Assembly: GCA_018873245.2 (NCBI GenBank)
Contig: JAEMBT020000004.1
Span: forward strand, 12,284,418 to 12,348,417
DNA: 64,000 nt
Source of the DNA: Archegozetes longisetosus
Taxonomy: Eukaryota > Arthropoda > Arachnida > Sarcoptiformes > Trhypochthoniidae
Direction of reading: 5' to 3'
Part shown: one piece after another, positions 19,983 through 30,617 of the stretch
How the letters are laid out: the number at the start of each line of letters is the position of its first letter
Numbering within the stretch: position 1 is the stretch's first letter
Translations under genes and position numbers: made by a program
The notes under the pieces: generated by a model
The model's input: the letters and a program-made list of their open reading frames with translations, nothing else
Database searches by the model: none
Told to the model about the DNA's origin: nothing

Positions 19983-21756
19983 ATGAAGCTTTTAATTTTA
20001 GTTTGTGTTTCAATCCATACAATCAATGCAGTTGATTGGATAAATGGACGTGGAGCAAAAGTTGCATTCGTTGAAGTAGAAGCTGAACATGCACATCACA
20101 ATGGTAAAATTATTGGTAATGATAGAACATATACTGTATTGTCATCAGAAGCATCTCAACGTCGTGCAGTTCAATTGAATGCTGTCGGTCAATACGTTGA
20201 ATTCACAATGCCTATTGAAGCTAATTCAGTTGTTGTACGTTATAGTATCCCTGATACTTCTGGTGGAAAAGATGTTCAAGTGCGAGATGCTCCCATTGAT
20301 TTGTACGTCAACAATAATAAATTGAAGACATTGACATTGACATCAAGATACAGTTGGTTTTATAGTGGATATCCATTTAACAATCATCAAGGTGATCATC
20401 CTCATCACTTTTTTTCTGAAGTAAGAATAATCTTTGATAAAACATCCAAAAGGAACCAAAGTTAAGCTTCAAGTGTCATCAACATCACAATCACCAGCAT
20501 TCACTATTGATTTAGCTGATTTTGAATTGATTCCACCACCGATAAGCAAGCCAGCCAACTCATTGTCAGTGATTGATTTCCATGCTGATCCAACTGGCAA
20601 AACAGATTCTACAGCTGCATTTCAACAAGCTGTTAACGCTGGAAGAGATCAAAAGAAAGTTGTCTACATTCCAGAAGGTACATATTTAATTTATGATCAC
20701 ATCATTGTTGATAACGTTCATTTGGTTGGTGCTGGTCCATGGTACAGTGTTTTGACTGGAAGACATCTAACTAACAGAAAATTAGCTGTTGGTGTTTATG
20801 GTAAATGGGCAACAGATGGAGGAAGTCACAACGTTCTATTGAAAGATTTTGCAATTATCGGTGACATTCGTGAAAGAATTGATGGTGACCAAGTGAACGC
20901 TATTGGAGGTGCATTGAGTGACTCAGTTGTGGACAACGTTTGGATGCAACATACAAAATGCGGTGCTTGGATGGATGGACCAATGACCAATTTCACAATC
21001 ATGAACAGTAGAATTGTTGATATGACTGCTGATGGAGTTAACTTTCATAAAGGAGTGACAAATTCAGTTGTAAAAAACACATTCTTACGTAACCTTGGTG
21101 ACGATGGATTAGCGATGTGGGCACAAGATGTTGCAAATGTAAACAACAAATTCATTCACAACATAGTTGGTTTACCGATCCTTGCAAATAACATTGCAAT
21201 TTATGGAGGAAAAGACATTGAAGTGAGTGACAACTTGGTTTATGATACTATAACTAATGGTGGTGGAATTCACATTGCAAATCGTTATCCTGGTGTCATT
21301 GGTGACAGAGCTGTTTCAGGTACACATACAGTGTTTAGAAATACTTTACTGAGAACAGGTAACTCTGATTACAACTGGAATTTTGGTGTTGGTGCGATTT
21401 GGTTTAGTGGGGGAAATGAAGATATAAGCAAAGCAAAAATTCATATAAAAGATTGCGACATCATTGACAGTTCATATGCCGCTATCCATTATATTGAAGG
21501 AAAAACAATTGGAGTAACATTTGAAAATGTTCTTATTAATGGAACTGGAACATATGCTTTGCAGATGCAAGCCGGCTGAGAAGCTACATTTAAAAATGTC
21601 AAAGGAATCAACATTCAGCAGAGCAATCCAATCCACAGTTGTCTTGGTAACACATTTAAATATATTTTAGAAGGAGAAAATAGTGGTTGGTACACTGATA
21701 AACCAGTCTGTACTGGAAACCCACATGCACAACCGGTATGGCCATGGAATTGGTAA
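19983..21756 (+). pseudogene. GH87-type mycodextranase/alpha-1,3-glucanase, bacterial origin, with two lesions
   Basis: Single exon. ATG 19983 gives a signal peptide (MKLLILVCVSIHTINA), then a beta-sandwich carbohydrate-binding-like module (about residues 17-160: GRGAKVAFVEVEAE, GNDRTYTVLSSEASQRRAVQL). A right-handed beta-helix follows (VIDFHADPTGKTDSTAAFQ, IVDNVHLVGAGPWYSV, FAIIGDIRERIDGDQVN, NLGDDGLAMWA, NGGGIHIANRYPG), ending VWPWNW. From family knowledge this matches actinobacterial mycodextranases closely from end to end. Such enzymes hydrolyse alpha-1,3-glucans of fungal walls. Lesions: one extra A in the run 20439-20442 shifts the frame, and TGA at 21577-21579 stops it 59 codons early; the downstream frame is well preserved. 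The DNA is less AT-rich than its surroundings. Either a recent pseudogene, or a functional gene with assembly or allelic errors. Confidence 0.8.
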
Positions 21757-22225
21757 TTCATATCCAATTAATTTAACTGTAAAAGCATTTTATGAAAATT
21801 CATTATGAAAATCATTTTAAAAAGTTAATGTTTAATTCAAAATTGTATCATTAATAAAACGTTTTATTATATATGGTTCCATGTCAAGTGTAAGAATGTC
21901 TGAGGACAGTGCATACATTTATAACGAGATCATCAAATTTTAATTATAGGCACAGTATGATTGCAAATTAAAGCACATGTCACACACATCGATTTGAAAA
22001 TTAAATAAGCGAAATATTAGATTACAGTACAAATTTTAACGAATAAAAAGATTTTAAAGAGCATATTATGCTGATTTTCGGAGAAGAAATGCATGAATAT
22101 TTTAGTAATTCGTAGAGCGCCTATACCTAACGCCTGATAATAACAATTTAATGTATTTTACTGCCCTAAAGCCAAAGCCGTTGACATATTTTAAAATTTA
22201 ATTTCAAAGTAATTTTAAACACGGT
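21757..22225. other. 3' flank of the glucanase
   Basis: AATAAAACG near 21854 is a plausible polyadenylation signal for the glucanase transcript. Nothing else recognised. Confidence 0.4.
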
Positions 22226-24300
22226 TTATTATTTATTTATTTATTTATTAAAAATTCGGAAAAAGTTTTCCAGGATTTTCGGAGGGCGATACATAGATCA
22301 CCATAATTAAGAAAGCCCCTTCAACGAATAACAAAAAAATAATAATAAAATGGAATAAAAACTTAAGAAACCAATTAAAATAATCTATAAATAGCGCTTC
22401 TTATATAACGCTTTGAACTCATTCAAAGATTTAGCGTTTTTCACATCAAAATCTAAATTATTCCATTCAGTTATTGAGGTATAAGAAAATGAATGTTTGA
22501 ATGTTTCAGTTCTAGGCTTAGGTACATCAAAATCAGATCTATTTCCCAAATTCATATTATGCTTATGAAAACATGTTGAAGGCATTAAATCATTCATATG
22601 TTCAGGTGAATAGTTATTTACAATTTGATACAAAATTTTCATTCTATAAAGCTTAATCCTATCCTCAATTGTACATATATTATAATAAGATAATAGAACT
22701 TCATAAGTAACATCAATAGAAGTTTGACCAAAATTAGTTTTTGAGATGCATCTCAAGGCTCGCTTTTGAATACATTCTATATTATACAAATAAGTCTTTC
22801 CAGGATTGCCATAAACCTCACAAACATATTCAATATTAGGTCGAATAATACATAGATGAAACTTTTTTAATGCATTTTCTGGCAACCCTCTCATTTGATA
22901 CATAAGACCAATAAGTTTGTTGCATTTTTTAATAACATAATTACAATGACGTGACCACGAGATATCGTTAGAAATGTTCAAACCCAAGTGTTTGTGAACT
23001 TTTTCACAAGTAGTGTGTTTGTTATATAATGTAATATTAGGCGAATCAAACTCTCTTCTTATCTAAACTTATAATCATAGTTGAAAATTTCTTTACATTA
23101 ATAGGCAAATGCCATTTATCAGCCCATTCTTGTATGGCATCACAACCTGACTGGAGTCTCTGATATAAACTGTCTTTTTTGTATCAGAAATCCAATATAA
23201 TAAATCGTCTGCATATAAACGACAGCACTCTTCAGAGTCCGGGCAACACATGTAAATATTTATAAAAATGAGAAATAACAAGGGACCGAGAACGCTACCT
23301 TGTAAAACTCCAGATTTAATTTCTAAAAACTCAGAAATCTGTCCATCAATTTTAACACAGTGGTACCTATAAGACAGATATGAAGTTAATAAATCTAAGA
23401 GATCGCCACAAACTCCATAGCTTTCTCTTTTTAAGAAGTGCTTTATGCCAAACACTATCGAAACCCTTTTTAAAATCTGCAAAAAATGCCGCAATTATTC
23501 TTTTGCAATTTATCTCATTCTGCCATTTTTCAATCAACGATAGCAGGGCTCGATTTGTGCCATCATTAAATTTGAAACCTGATTGATATTTGAAAATACA
23601 GTCATTATCATTCAAGTGGTTCAGAATTCTTTCATAAATAATTCGCTCTAAAATGTTACTAAGAATAGGCAGTATAGAGATAGGCCTATAATTATTAGGA
23701 TCAGTGGCGGAACCTATTTTAGGTATTGGTGTTATCACACTCTTTTTCCAGATTTCGGGCCATTCTTTTTTCTCAAAAATATAATTGAATAAGTCTGAGA
23801 CAACTAAACAAATTTCATCAGAAATATTCTTTAGAAGAATGCCACTCAACCCATCAAATCCCGGACCTCTACCGGATTTTATGTTATTTAGATGAAATTT
23901 AACTTCAAAAGGAGTGGTTCTAATTTTTTCGAGTCTATTATTAATAATAGTCGGGAAATGAGGCGGATTTTCATGGGATTATTTTTAAAGACATTATTGA
24001 AAATCCCATAAAATATTTTAACTTTTTCCTTACTATCAGTTATAACAACATTATTACACATGAGATCAGAGATTTGTTTATAACCTTTAGATTTATATCT
24101 AAAATATGAAAACAGTTTTCTCTGTTCACTACTCACATGGCAATTATTCAACAAGTTATTTATATAACTTTTTTCAGCCCATTTACATTTACTTTTTATT
24201 TTACGCTTTAGTTTTGTAAACGCGTGCCATTCAGCGGAGCTTCTTTTATTCTTCAGCTTCTTATACAACTTATCTTTCTTTTTAATGTCTTTTAGAAGAC
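22226..24300 (-). mobile_element. 5'-truncated non-LTR retrotransposon (Jockey/CR1-like)
   Basis: In leftward orientation the element ends with a short AAATA-type 3' tail at 22226-22252 and begins abruptly near 24300, within the region just before the reverse transcriptase. No endonuclease domain is present. The coding part is broken into at least four frames, so it is a dead copy. Confidence 0.8.
22385..24268 (-). pseudogene. reverse transcriptase ORF of a non-LTR retrotransposon, degraded
   Basis: Pieces in order: 24268-23888 (basic region before the RT), 23849-23367 (ITPIPKIGSATDPNNYRPIS, then FFADFKKGFDSVWH, motif A with its Asp), 23494-23093 (GSVLGPLLFLIFIN, motif B region, and YADD, the catalytic motif C) and 22987-22385 (the C-terminal thumb and downstream domain: LGLNIS-type start, IRPNIEYVCEVYGNP, RALRCI). 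The protein would copy its own RNA into DNA at a nicked target. Frame shifts at three junctions and loss of the 5' half make it inactive. The clade assignment (Jockey or CR1 group) is from motif style and is uncertain. Confidence 0.85.
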
Positions 24301-25580
24301 TGTTTGATTACAGTAATAATGCTACGCCCAAGTGGGCGTGGCAACATACTCTCATGAAGAAAAATTCATAAAGAAGTCACCGCTCCCTCTGAGGTCACGC
24401 CCACTTTTATAAATTCGGCACACAAACTTGGTTTTAGTGAGGTTTCTTAGCACTTTTCCAGGTAGACAATGATATGTGTTATATATGGATAGATTCAAAT
24501 CATAAGGAATAAATTGGTGGTGGTCCCAGGTCGAGACTATGACAGAAGGCGGAGTTATGACTGCTTAAAGTTTCGGTAAAAATTCACATTCTCTTCAATA
24601 TAATCATGTAGTGTTGTGATATAATTATGATTCATATATGAACATATTAGAAATCAGTTGTAGTATATAACCGTGTGATCTTAGACATTTCACATTATTG
24701 TGAGCGGAGTTAGAAACGAAAATTTGTTTTTGGATCATTTGGTGATTTTGGTTAGATTTTACTGATCTGGCTAGGCCTTAGTGGAAGGCCTTTGAGAGAT
24801 GTGTCATATATAGTTGTATTCGGTGGCTCAAATAGAGCCGAACGGTGGTGGTCCCAGCTTTGAAAAGTCAAAAGAAGCAAAACTGGTTAATCCGTTTAAA
24901 AGTATTTTAAAGGGGTTTGTCCAAATATGCTCAACAAGTAGCGTTGCCAAAATAATAAAGATAAAAAGTAGAGTTGCCGGCTAATTACTTTGCTCTTGCC
25001 CTAATCCATTTTCACACAGATATTTTCAAGGAAATCTGCGGGAATTGGAATCCCAGGGAGGAACCGCGCGTACCCGAGATACCATAGGGCTGTTGCGATG
25101 TGTGTACAACATCCGACAGTCCTAAGGCCATTAGGACAAAAACAAGTGTAGGCGGATACCATCTCGACACCGAATTTCTCTCGATCAACAAAGATATAAA
25201 TAAAATATCGAACAGAATTTTGATTTCATTAGATTACTTAATATGATTTTAAACAGAACCAATGTTTTATTTGTCAAAATAGGCGTAATTTATACCAAAA
25301 TATCCAATGCTATATTTGACCTAAATTGCCCTCTAGCGGCCAAATTAAGCATTTCTCAAATTTGTGCTTATTGACAATATTGTTCATCTGGACCTATTCT
25401 ATAAATTTAGCTATAAAATTTCCACGGATCCCGCTAGGCACAATTGCCATAGGGGGTGAACAATCCCTTTAATATCTCGATATAATTGTGCTACAAAATT
25501 TTATTTAAGTAAAATAACTTTCAATTCAAGTAATTAATGCTGTCTTTGTTTGACCCTCAGTAAATCAGCATAAATGACAG
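24301..25580. repeat. mixed noncoding repeats, CACGCCC and GGTGGTGGTCCCAG phrases
   Basis: Contains CGCCCAAGTGGGCG, a 14-base perfect palindrome near 24328-24341, a GGTCACGCCCACTTTTAT segment and GGAGTTATGACTGCTTAAAG, all related in style to repeat family A. GGTGGTGGTCCCAG occurs twice (about 24516 and 24845). No ORF is supported. Confidence 0.45.
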
Positions 25581-26125
25581 TTAAAGTTCTACAAAATATT
25601 TTGGTAATTTAAATAGACCTATCATTTCTGAAAATAATTCGCAAGGGTCACATGATCCCACATAATCTTGATATGTACCAGCGACATTTGGAATTTCTGG
25701 GTAACCATCCCCGATCCAAACGTCATCCATGATTTGAATCGAATAAAAAAACGTACGTCTAATATACCTGACTTCAAATTGTCTTCCAACTTGGATATGA
25801 ACAGTAGCAAAATGTTTATTCCCCATTTGAATAGCATCTCTCAAAACGTGCACCGCTCTTTGTTTGTGTATCGCAACCCTGAAGGTCAATTTCTTCCTGA
25901 CATGTATTAATGATTATTACCAAAATTATTTTTCAAATAGGAAATATCTCGCGCTCGGATAATAGTTCATTGCTGCCCAGTGCATTTGGCTTTATCATAT
26001 TTCCAATTCGCTATAAGGTTACTAATGATGTGATATTCTTCGCTCTCTATTTTGCTTAATCCAGGAGCATGCAAGGCTTGAACAATAAAGTGAGCGATAT
26101 ACAAATGGAAAAATTTTTTCATCAT
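25581..26125 (-). CDS. hypothetical small secreted protein, structure incomplete
   Basis: On the minus strand an ATG pair at 26125 opens a signal-peptide-like start MMKKFFHLYIAHFIVQALHA followed by about 30 polar residues (LSKIESEEYHIISNLIANW). A later exon, from an acceptor CATGTCAG near 25912, reads 25910-25581 (LTFRVAIHKQRAVHVLRDAI, then ATVHIQVGRQFEVRYIR and a YPEIPNVAGTYQDYVGSCDP segment). The second block has few gaps, two cysteines and a protein-like composition. The donor joining them is unclear: the nearest GT gives an impossibly short intron, and a frame slip in a GGG run near 25978 is another possibility. Family not recognised. Confidence 0.35.
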
Positions 26126-26339
26126 CTTTAGTTTCTGGAAGTAAATAAATTATAAAGGTAAATATTAGAGCTTTATGTATAAACGAAATCTAGAAAAAAT
26201 CAATGATTCTTTATATAATTGATTGGAAGCTTGAGCTTTAGGTTAAACGAAACAAAAAATTTAATGACAAAGAATCAAAGTTTCTTAATTCTTTTATAGC
26301 TTAGCAACGTTTTTATATTTAATTCAATAAGTTATTTGT
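26126..26339. other. spacer, nothing recognised
   Basis: AT-rich spacer between the hypothetical secreted gene and the second copy of the AT-rich element. Confidence 0.3.
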
Positions 26340-26880
26340 AATAATTAAAAATGATTTTAATTGAAATTAATATTTATTTGTAATCCTATCTATTGGATGA
26401 GATTTTTCATTCAATATTTTCACATTATTATTTCTTAAACAAATTTTAGAATCTTTATTTCCTTCAACATCTAAAGATGTTAAATTAAACTCTTTCGATT
26501 TTAATCCATTAAGCGAAGTCAATTGTTTAACAACATGAGTCTAGCTTGGGATAGACAACTTCGCTGGTGTTACACTTATCTTTTCAAGACCAATTTCATT
26601 TAATGGGTTAGACCTTTAAAAAGGAAAAAAGTCAATGGTTTAACTCCATGAAGATTTGTATTATAAGATTTTAAAAATATCTTTCAAATGTCTTAATTTT
26701 ATATTTCCACCATTTATAAGATATTTTCTATAATCATGTAATAACATTTTCATATTTCTTACCATCAAACATTAAAAAATTTTCTTTAATATAAATTAAT
26801 GTAACTGGAGTTCTTTTAGATGATATAATAAAAATATTATATCTTTATGTATAAAGCATCTTATTGTAGAATTTTTCATT
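26340..26880 (-). pseudogene. AT-rich element gene 1, copy 2 (broken)
   Basis: Reading leftward from an ATG near 26878, short frames preserve the same start (a TIRC-type segment), FMFDGKKYEN and later LTSLNG, KDSKICLRNNN and NEKSHPIDRI blocks seen in copy 1. It has extra sequence around 26465-26500 (an added TSLDVEG-like stretch), several indels and at least one stop. No frame longer than 60 codons survives. Function unknown. Confidence 0.45.
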
Positions 26881-26953
26881 TATTATAAAAAAAATATTAT
26901 CCTATTATTTCCTAAAATATATATATTTTTTTAATAATTGCTGCACTATTTTT

Positions 26954-27528
26954 AAGAGATTGAACATTTATTGTCGTTATTTTTTTCTATATTTTTAAAA
27001 GTTGGACCTTTTCTGCCAGATTTCATATTTTTTAATTTTTCATCACTATATGTTTGTATACCTTCATTATCAAAAATAGGTTTAAAATCATCATGGAATT
27101 TAATATTTTTTTAATGTATTTGGCATATATTTTGATAATGGTTTACTATTTTTATTCTCAACAATTAATGTTGAAAACATATTTAACTCTTCTAATCCAG
27201 AATTATCATTATATTTCTTAGCTTGTTTATGGATAATTTTTTTATATTCTTTATTTAATAATTTTTCAATAATTTCTTGATTCCTAAAATTAGAATATTT
27301 ATATATTTTATAAGCTATATTTGTTTTCTGTAATGCAATAAAAAATTTTTTAATTGTAGTTTTCATATTTTCATTCAAAGATTTTATATTATCTATTGCA
27401 TTTATAATCGTTTCTAGATTAGAATCATTTTGTATAATTTCTTTTAATTCTGGAACATTTGATAATATATTATCAATACCTTCTAAATCATTATTAGATG
27501 GTGTGAATTTTTGTATTTGATTATTCAT
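26954..27528 (-). pseudogene. AT-rich element gene 2, copy 2
   Basis: ATG at 27528 (MNNQIQKFTPSNNDLEGIDN) opens a 142-codon frame ending at 27100. The homology to copy 1 continues in another frame from about 27113 to 26954 (FDDEG-type and GRKGP segments, stop after CSIS). The break coincides with a run of seven A (minus strand) near 27107-27113. The protein is charged, mostly helical and without recognised domains. Compared with copy 1 it lacks the MITE and is the better-preserved of the two. It might be intact if the homopolymer length is wrong. Confidence 0.5.
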
Positions 27529-27540
27529 TTATAATATCAA

Positions 27541-27863
27541 AATTAATTTAGTAATTTATTAATTCAGAATTCAGTAATTTAATGAAATTATATATAAAAA
27601 TTACCATTTTTTAATTAAATTACTAAATGACTGTCAAAGATTATTAATTAAACTTTCAAAAAATATTAATCCTGTTATTAATATAATTAAAGATTTGTTA
27701 TTATGAATAATCTTATTTTCTTTATATTATTAAATTACTTTTCATTTTATTCTTGGTAGTTCATATAAAAAATTAAATAAATTTTGTACTTGAATTCAAA
27801 AATTGTGGTACAAATTTTTTATATTTAATTCTTTTAAGTTAAATAAAAAATTAGAAACTAGAA
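27541..27863. other. AT-rich spacer
   Basis: About 80% A+T, no ORF. Likely the flank of copy 2 and the 3' flank of the cysteine-rich gene. Confidence 0.3.
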
Positions 27864-28347
27864 TCATTTTCCATGTCCAAAAAGTCTTCTGCATGTACAT
27901 TCAGGGGGTTCTGGACCGCAAATTTGAACCCGTCGTGAATTTAATGCTCTGCAAGCATTCCATGCATCGCAGGGTACACCACGAGGACAATCAGGTAGAA
28001 AGATAACACTCGTGCAGCATCTCCTCCATTGTTCAACTTCATTATTTCCTTCTTTTGGAATAATTAATAAATATTTAATTTGCATTATAAGTGTTAAAAA
28101 CAATTTTTAGCCTTAAATTTTAAAAATTAGTCTCAATAACAATAAACTCTATTCTCTTAATAAAATAATATAATTACATAAGTTATAAACCTTATATTAA
28201 CATTATTTTTTTCAAACTTAATTTTTATTATATTAATTTTAGTTTTAAATGAAAAAAATTATCAAGTTAGAATTTTTTACCTGAAATTTGAGTTAAAACA
28301 AGAGCAAATGCAATGCAAAAGATGATAGAAAATATATTGCTAAACAT
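27864..28347 (-). CDS. small secreted cysteine-rich peptide
   Basis: Two exons, 28347-28281 and 28051-27864, join in phase 1 to give 84 residues. Exon 1 is a signal peptide (MFSNIFSIIFCIAFALVLTQ). Exon 2 encodes a mature part of about 60 residues with eight cysteines, spaced CC-x8-C-x5-C-x5-C-x10-C-x6-C-x1-C (for example WRRCCTSVIF, PRGVPCDAWNACRA, ECTCRRLFGHGK). Four disulphides are likely. The acceptor CCAAAAG is pyrimidine-poor and is the weakest part of the model. The base composition of exon 2 stands well above its AT-rich surroundings. The family is not recognised: a defence, hormone-like or other extracellular peptide are all possible. Confidence 0.6.
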
Positions 28348-29124
28348 CTTAATAGTTAATAGTTAATTAGTATTATTACTATTATTATTTACTCAATTTG
28401 ATTTTATTTCAAATGTGAATGTGGATTAAAAAATTTCATTTCATTTTATACCCTTTTGGTTACGTAATTAAGTAAATGAACAGATGTCTGTGATCTATTG
28501 ATTTATTATCATATATTTATTTATAAATTGTTTTTGTAAATAAAATTATTTCATTTTGAGATGAAACTCAGCATCATTTATTGTGAAAAAACATATTTGT
28601 GCATTATGATATACAATATTTTCATAAATTTATTTTACAATATTATTGCAAATTATTTGGAAATCGAAGTGCAATGAGTTACAAACAAACAAAGAAAATT
28701 ATATAAACAGTTAAGATCCGGTAAGTTAAAAAACAAGTTTTGTAAATAATCTGTTATCATGATTAAGTCTTATCACAAAATTTCTCTCTGTATAGGAAAA
28801 AGCTAAGTCCAACAAATTTTCATTTCGTAAAATTATTTAAAAATACTTACGGTCATCGAAATTTGATAAAATTTAGTCATCACAAACGCTTCACTCAACA
28901 GTACTTTTAATAACGATTTCAAGACAATTGGATTGAAATTTAATTTTATATTAATTTAAACCCTATTTTTTAATTTATTCTTCAATTATTCATTATTATT
29001 TATTGAGAAAAAAGACATAATTTGAGCAAAAATGAGAAGTTTAAAACTCAAAGACTCAACGTTCAAAGAAAAATTTTTTGCCTTAATTTCTTTAAATAGA
29101 CATCTTTTTAAAGAAGGAAAGGTA
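28348..29124. other. AT-rich intergenic, nothing recognised
   Basis: No ORF, repeat match or motif; presumably contains the promoter of the leftward cysteine-rich gene. Confidence 0.3.
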
Positions 29125-29511
29125 TAATTTTTCAAAATAGTTATATGGTGGGAATGAGTACATATTACATTTAGTACAAATTTTCAAATTTCAGGAATTA
29201 AATCTGCATGTATTTCATATGTAGTTATTATGTTAGAGAGATTATATGATTTCCGAAGTTATACATTATTCATTCTTTTTATATAGAAAATAAATAATAT
29301 TTTTATGTTTTTTAAACACAAATTATGGTAAACTTTATTCGAAATAGAATTATTTTATTGTGAATTTTAGCTATGTACCTTTTTTCTTGTTAAAGATAAA
29401 CAAAATTTCACATTTTTGGAGAGAAAAAAGGTGTTTTTGAGATATTTTAGGTATTATCGATAAATGGGAGGGTATTTTTAGTGAAATTAATGAATTTTGT
29501 TGTGAAAACTG

Positions 29512-30132
29512 TGTGAATGCAGAAACTTTTTAGTTTCTGTTTTTCACAAACAATTTTTGTTTATTTTTCTTCTTCTTTTCCTTCTCCTTTCTTTGTCTCA
29601 ATTCTTAGAAAAGGAGAGGATGAAGCTGCCGTTCTTAATCGAACGCAGCTGTGGAATTCCAGAAGAAGGGTTTTTATGGCTCTGTTTATCAAAACAGAGC
29701 CATAAAAACGGGGTGCCTGGAACTAATTAGTAGAAATATTTCATGTGTCGTCAATTGGGACGATACATGAAATGTCCAATTGCTGAGAAAGGGTGGCCAA
29801 CGGTCAACACCGTTCGGCCAATCTCACACAAAAATCCGGCGATCAGGCATGGCCTTAACTTTAAGCCATTGCCTTAATTTTGTTATATTTAAAGCGCTGT
29901 TCGAGTCCAAAATCGGCACTCGCAGACAATTTTTGTTGTTCTAAAACCTTTGTTCCTGCATATTATCATTTAAATAAAGTATTTTTTTTCTAAATTTGTT
30001 TTTTGTCTGTTCTTAAATTGTGTTACCGTGTGTGAGGCGCGAGCAGTGAGTGAAAGTGCATCCAACCAAAGTTTATCTCCACATCCCACGCAAGGATTGT
30101 AGAGAAGCAGGGAAACGCTCTTTGCAACCACA
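29512..30132 (+). mobile_element. probable solo LTR (621 bp)
   Basis: The insertion starts TGTGAATGC and ends GCAACCACA, with ACTG at both 29508-29511 and 30133-30136. TGTG...CACA ends and a 4-bp duplication are typical of Gypsy-type LTRs. A polyadenylation-like TTAAATAAAG is present near 29970. The family B copy at 14956-15665 lacks this insertion and acts as the empty site. No internal coding region accompanies it, hence solo. It is GC-richer than its surroundings and carries several strong hairpins (29580-29880). Confidence 0.6.
29670..29880. other. cluster of strong stem-loops in the solo LTR
   Basis: Four successive inverted repeats. At 29670-29709 TTTTTATGGCTCTGTTT pairs perfectly with its complement (18 bp, 4-base loop). 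About 29738-29772 holds TTTCATGTGTCGTC against GACGATACATGAAA. Near 29797-29821, GGCCAACGGT pairs with ACCGTTCGGCC. Near 29843-29872, GGCATGGC..TTA pairs with TAAGCCATTGCC. A weaker one lies upstream (CCTTCTCCTTTCT with AGAAAAGGAGAGG). As RNA this would be a highly folded 200-base region. Confidence 0.7.
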
Positions 30133-30195
30133 ACTGTGATATTTTCATTGTGCATTTTTTTGGACTCTGCACGTACCTACTATACTACTAAAATC

Positions 30196-30600
30196 CAGTT
30201 AAAAGTAAAAAACCAAGCGAATATAATTAATTAATACTAACTCTATTGTAATTTAGTTACTTTCTTAATATCTTTTAGTATTCTTTAAACCTTTTCTTAC
30301 TATTTTAGAATTAAGTTCGTCTTTTTATTTATCAAATCTAAATGATGAACAGGTCATAGGGGAGCGATTCTGGTAATACAAAGACTGTCTTAGGATTGGA
30401 ATGAGCTTGTAGAATCAAACTAAAAACATTTACATGATAATACAGGATACAAATGATGATTAAACATATGAAAATTATTTAATAAACATTTAGATAATTG
30501 CACAATGTTGAATTACATGATCAAATTTCAAATTGTTATATTAATATTTTAAAGAGAAAGCTCCGGGTTATTTGGGATACTTATAAGTATTTTACAAAAA
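30196..30600. other. noncoding, nothing recognised
   Basis: AT-rich; no ORF or matched repeat. Confidence 0.3.
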
Positions 30601-30617
30601 TATAAATATGTATTAAA

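Larger units (their letters stand above)
26340..27540 (-). mobile_element. AT-rich two-gene element, copy 2
   Basis: Both genes of the 10390-11864 block recur here, but with gene 1 (26340-26880) and gene 2 (26954-27528) both reading leftward, whereas in copy 1 they diverge. Nucleotide similarity of gene 1 between copies is high in places (for example CTTAAACAAATTTTAGAATC and CCATTAAGCGAAGTCAATTG); gene 2 is similar only at protein level. Copies are therefore old and one has been rearranged. Confidence 0.5.
29125..30195 (-). repeat. interspersed repeat family B, copy 2
   Basis: Reverse-complement match of 14956-15665, interrupted by a 621-bp insertion at 29512-30132. The last part (GGACTCTGCACGTACCTACT) matches the first part of copy 1, showing that the insertion lies inside a pre-existing repeat. 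Confidence 0.65.

Noticed and set aside
20421-20452. GTAAGA...AAAAG as a mini-intron that would remove the glucanase frame break
   Set aside because: It would be only 32 bp, would delete conserved residues, and does not restore the downstream frame.
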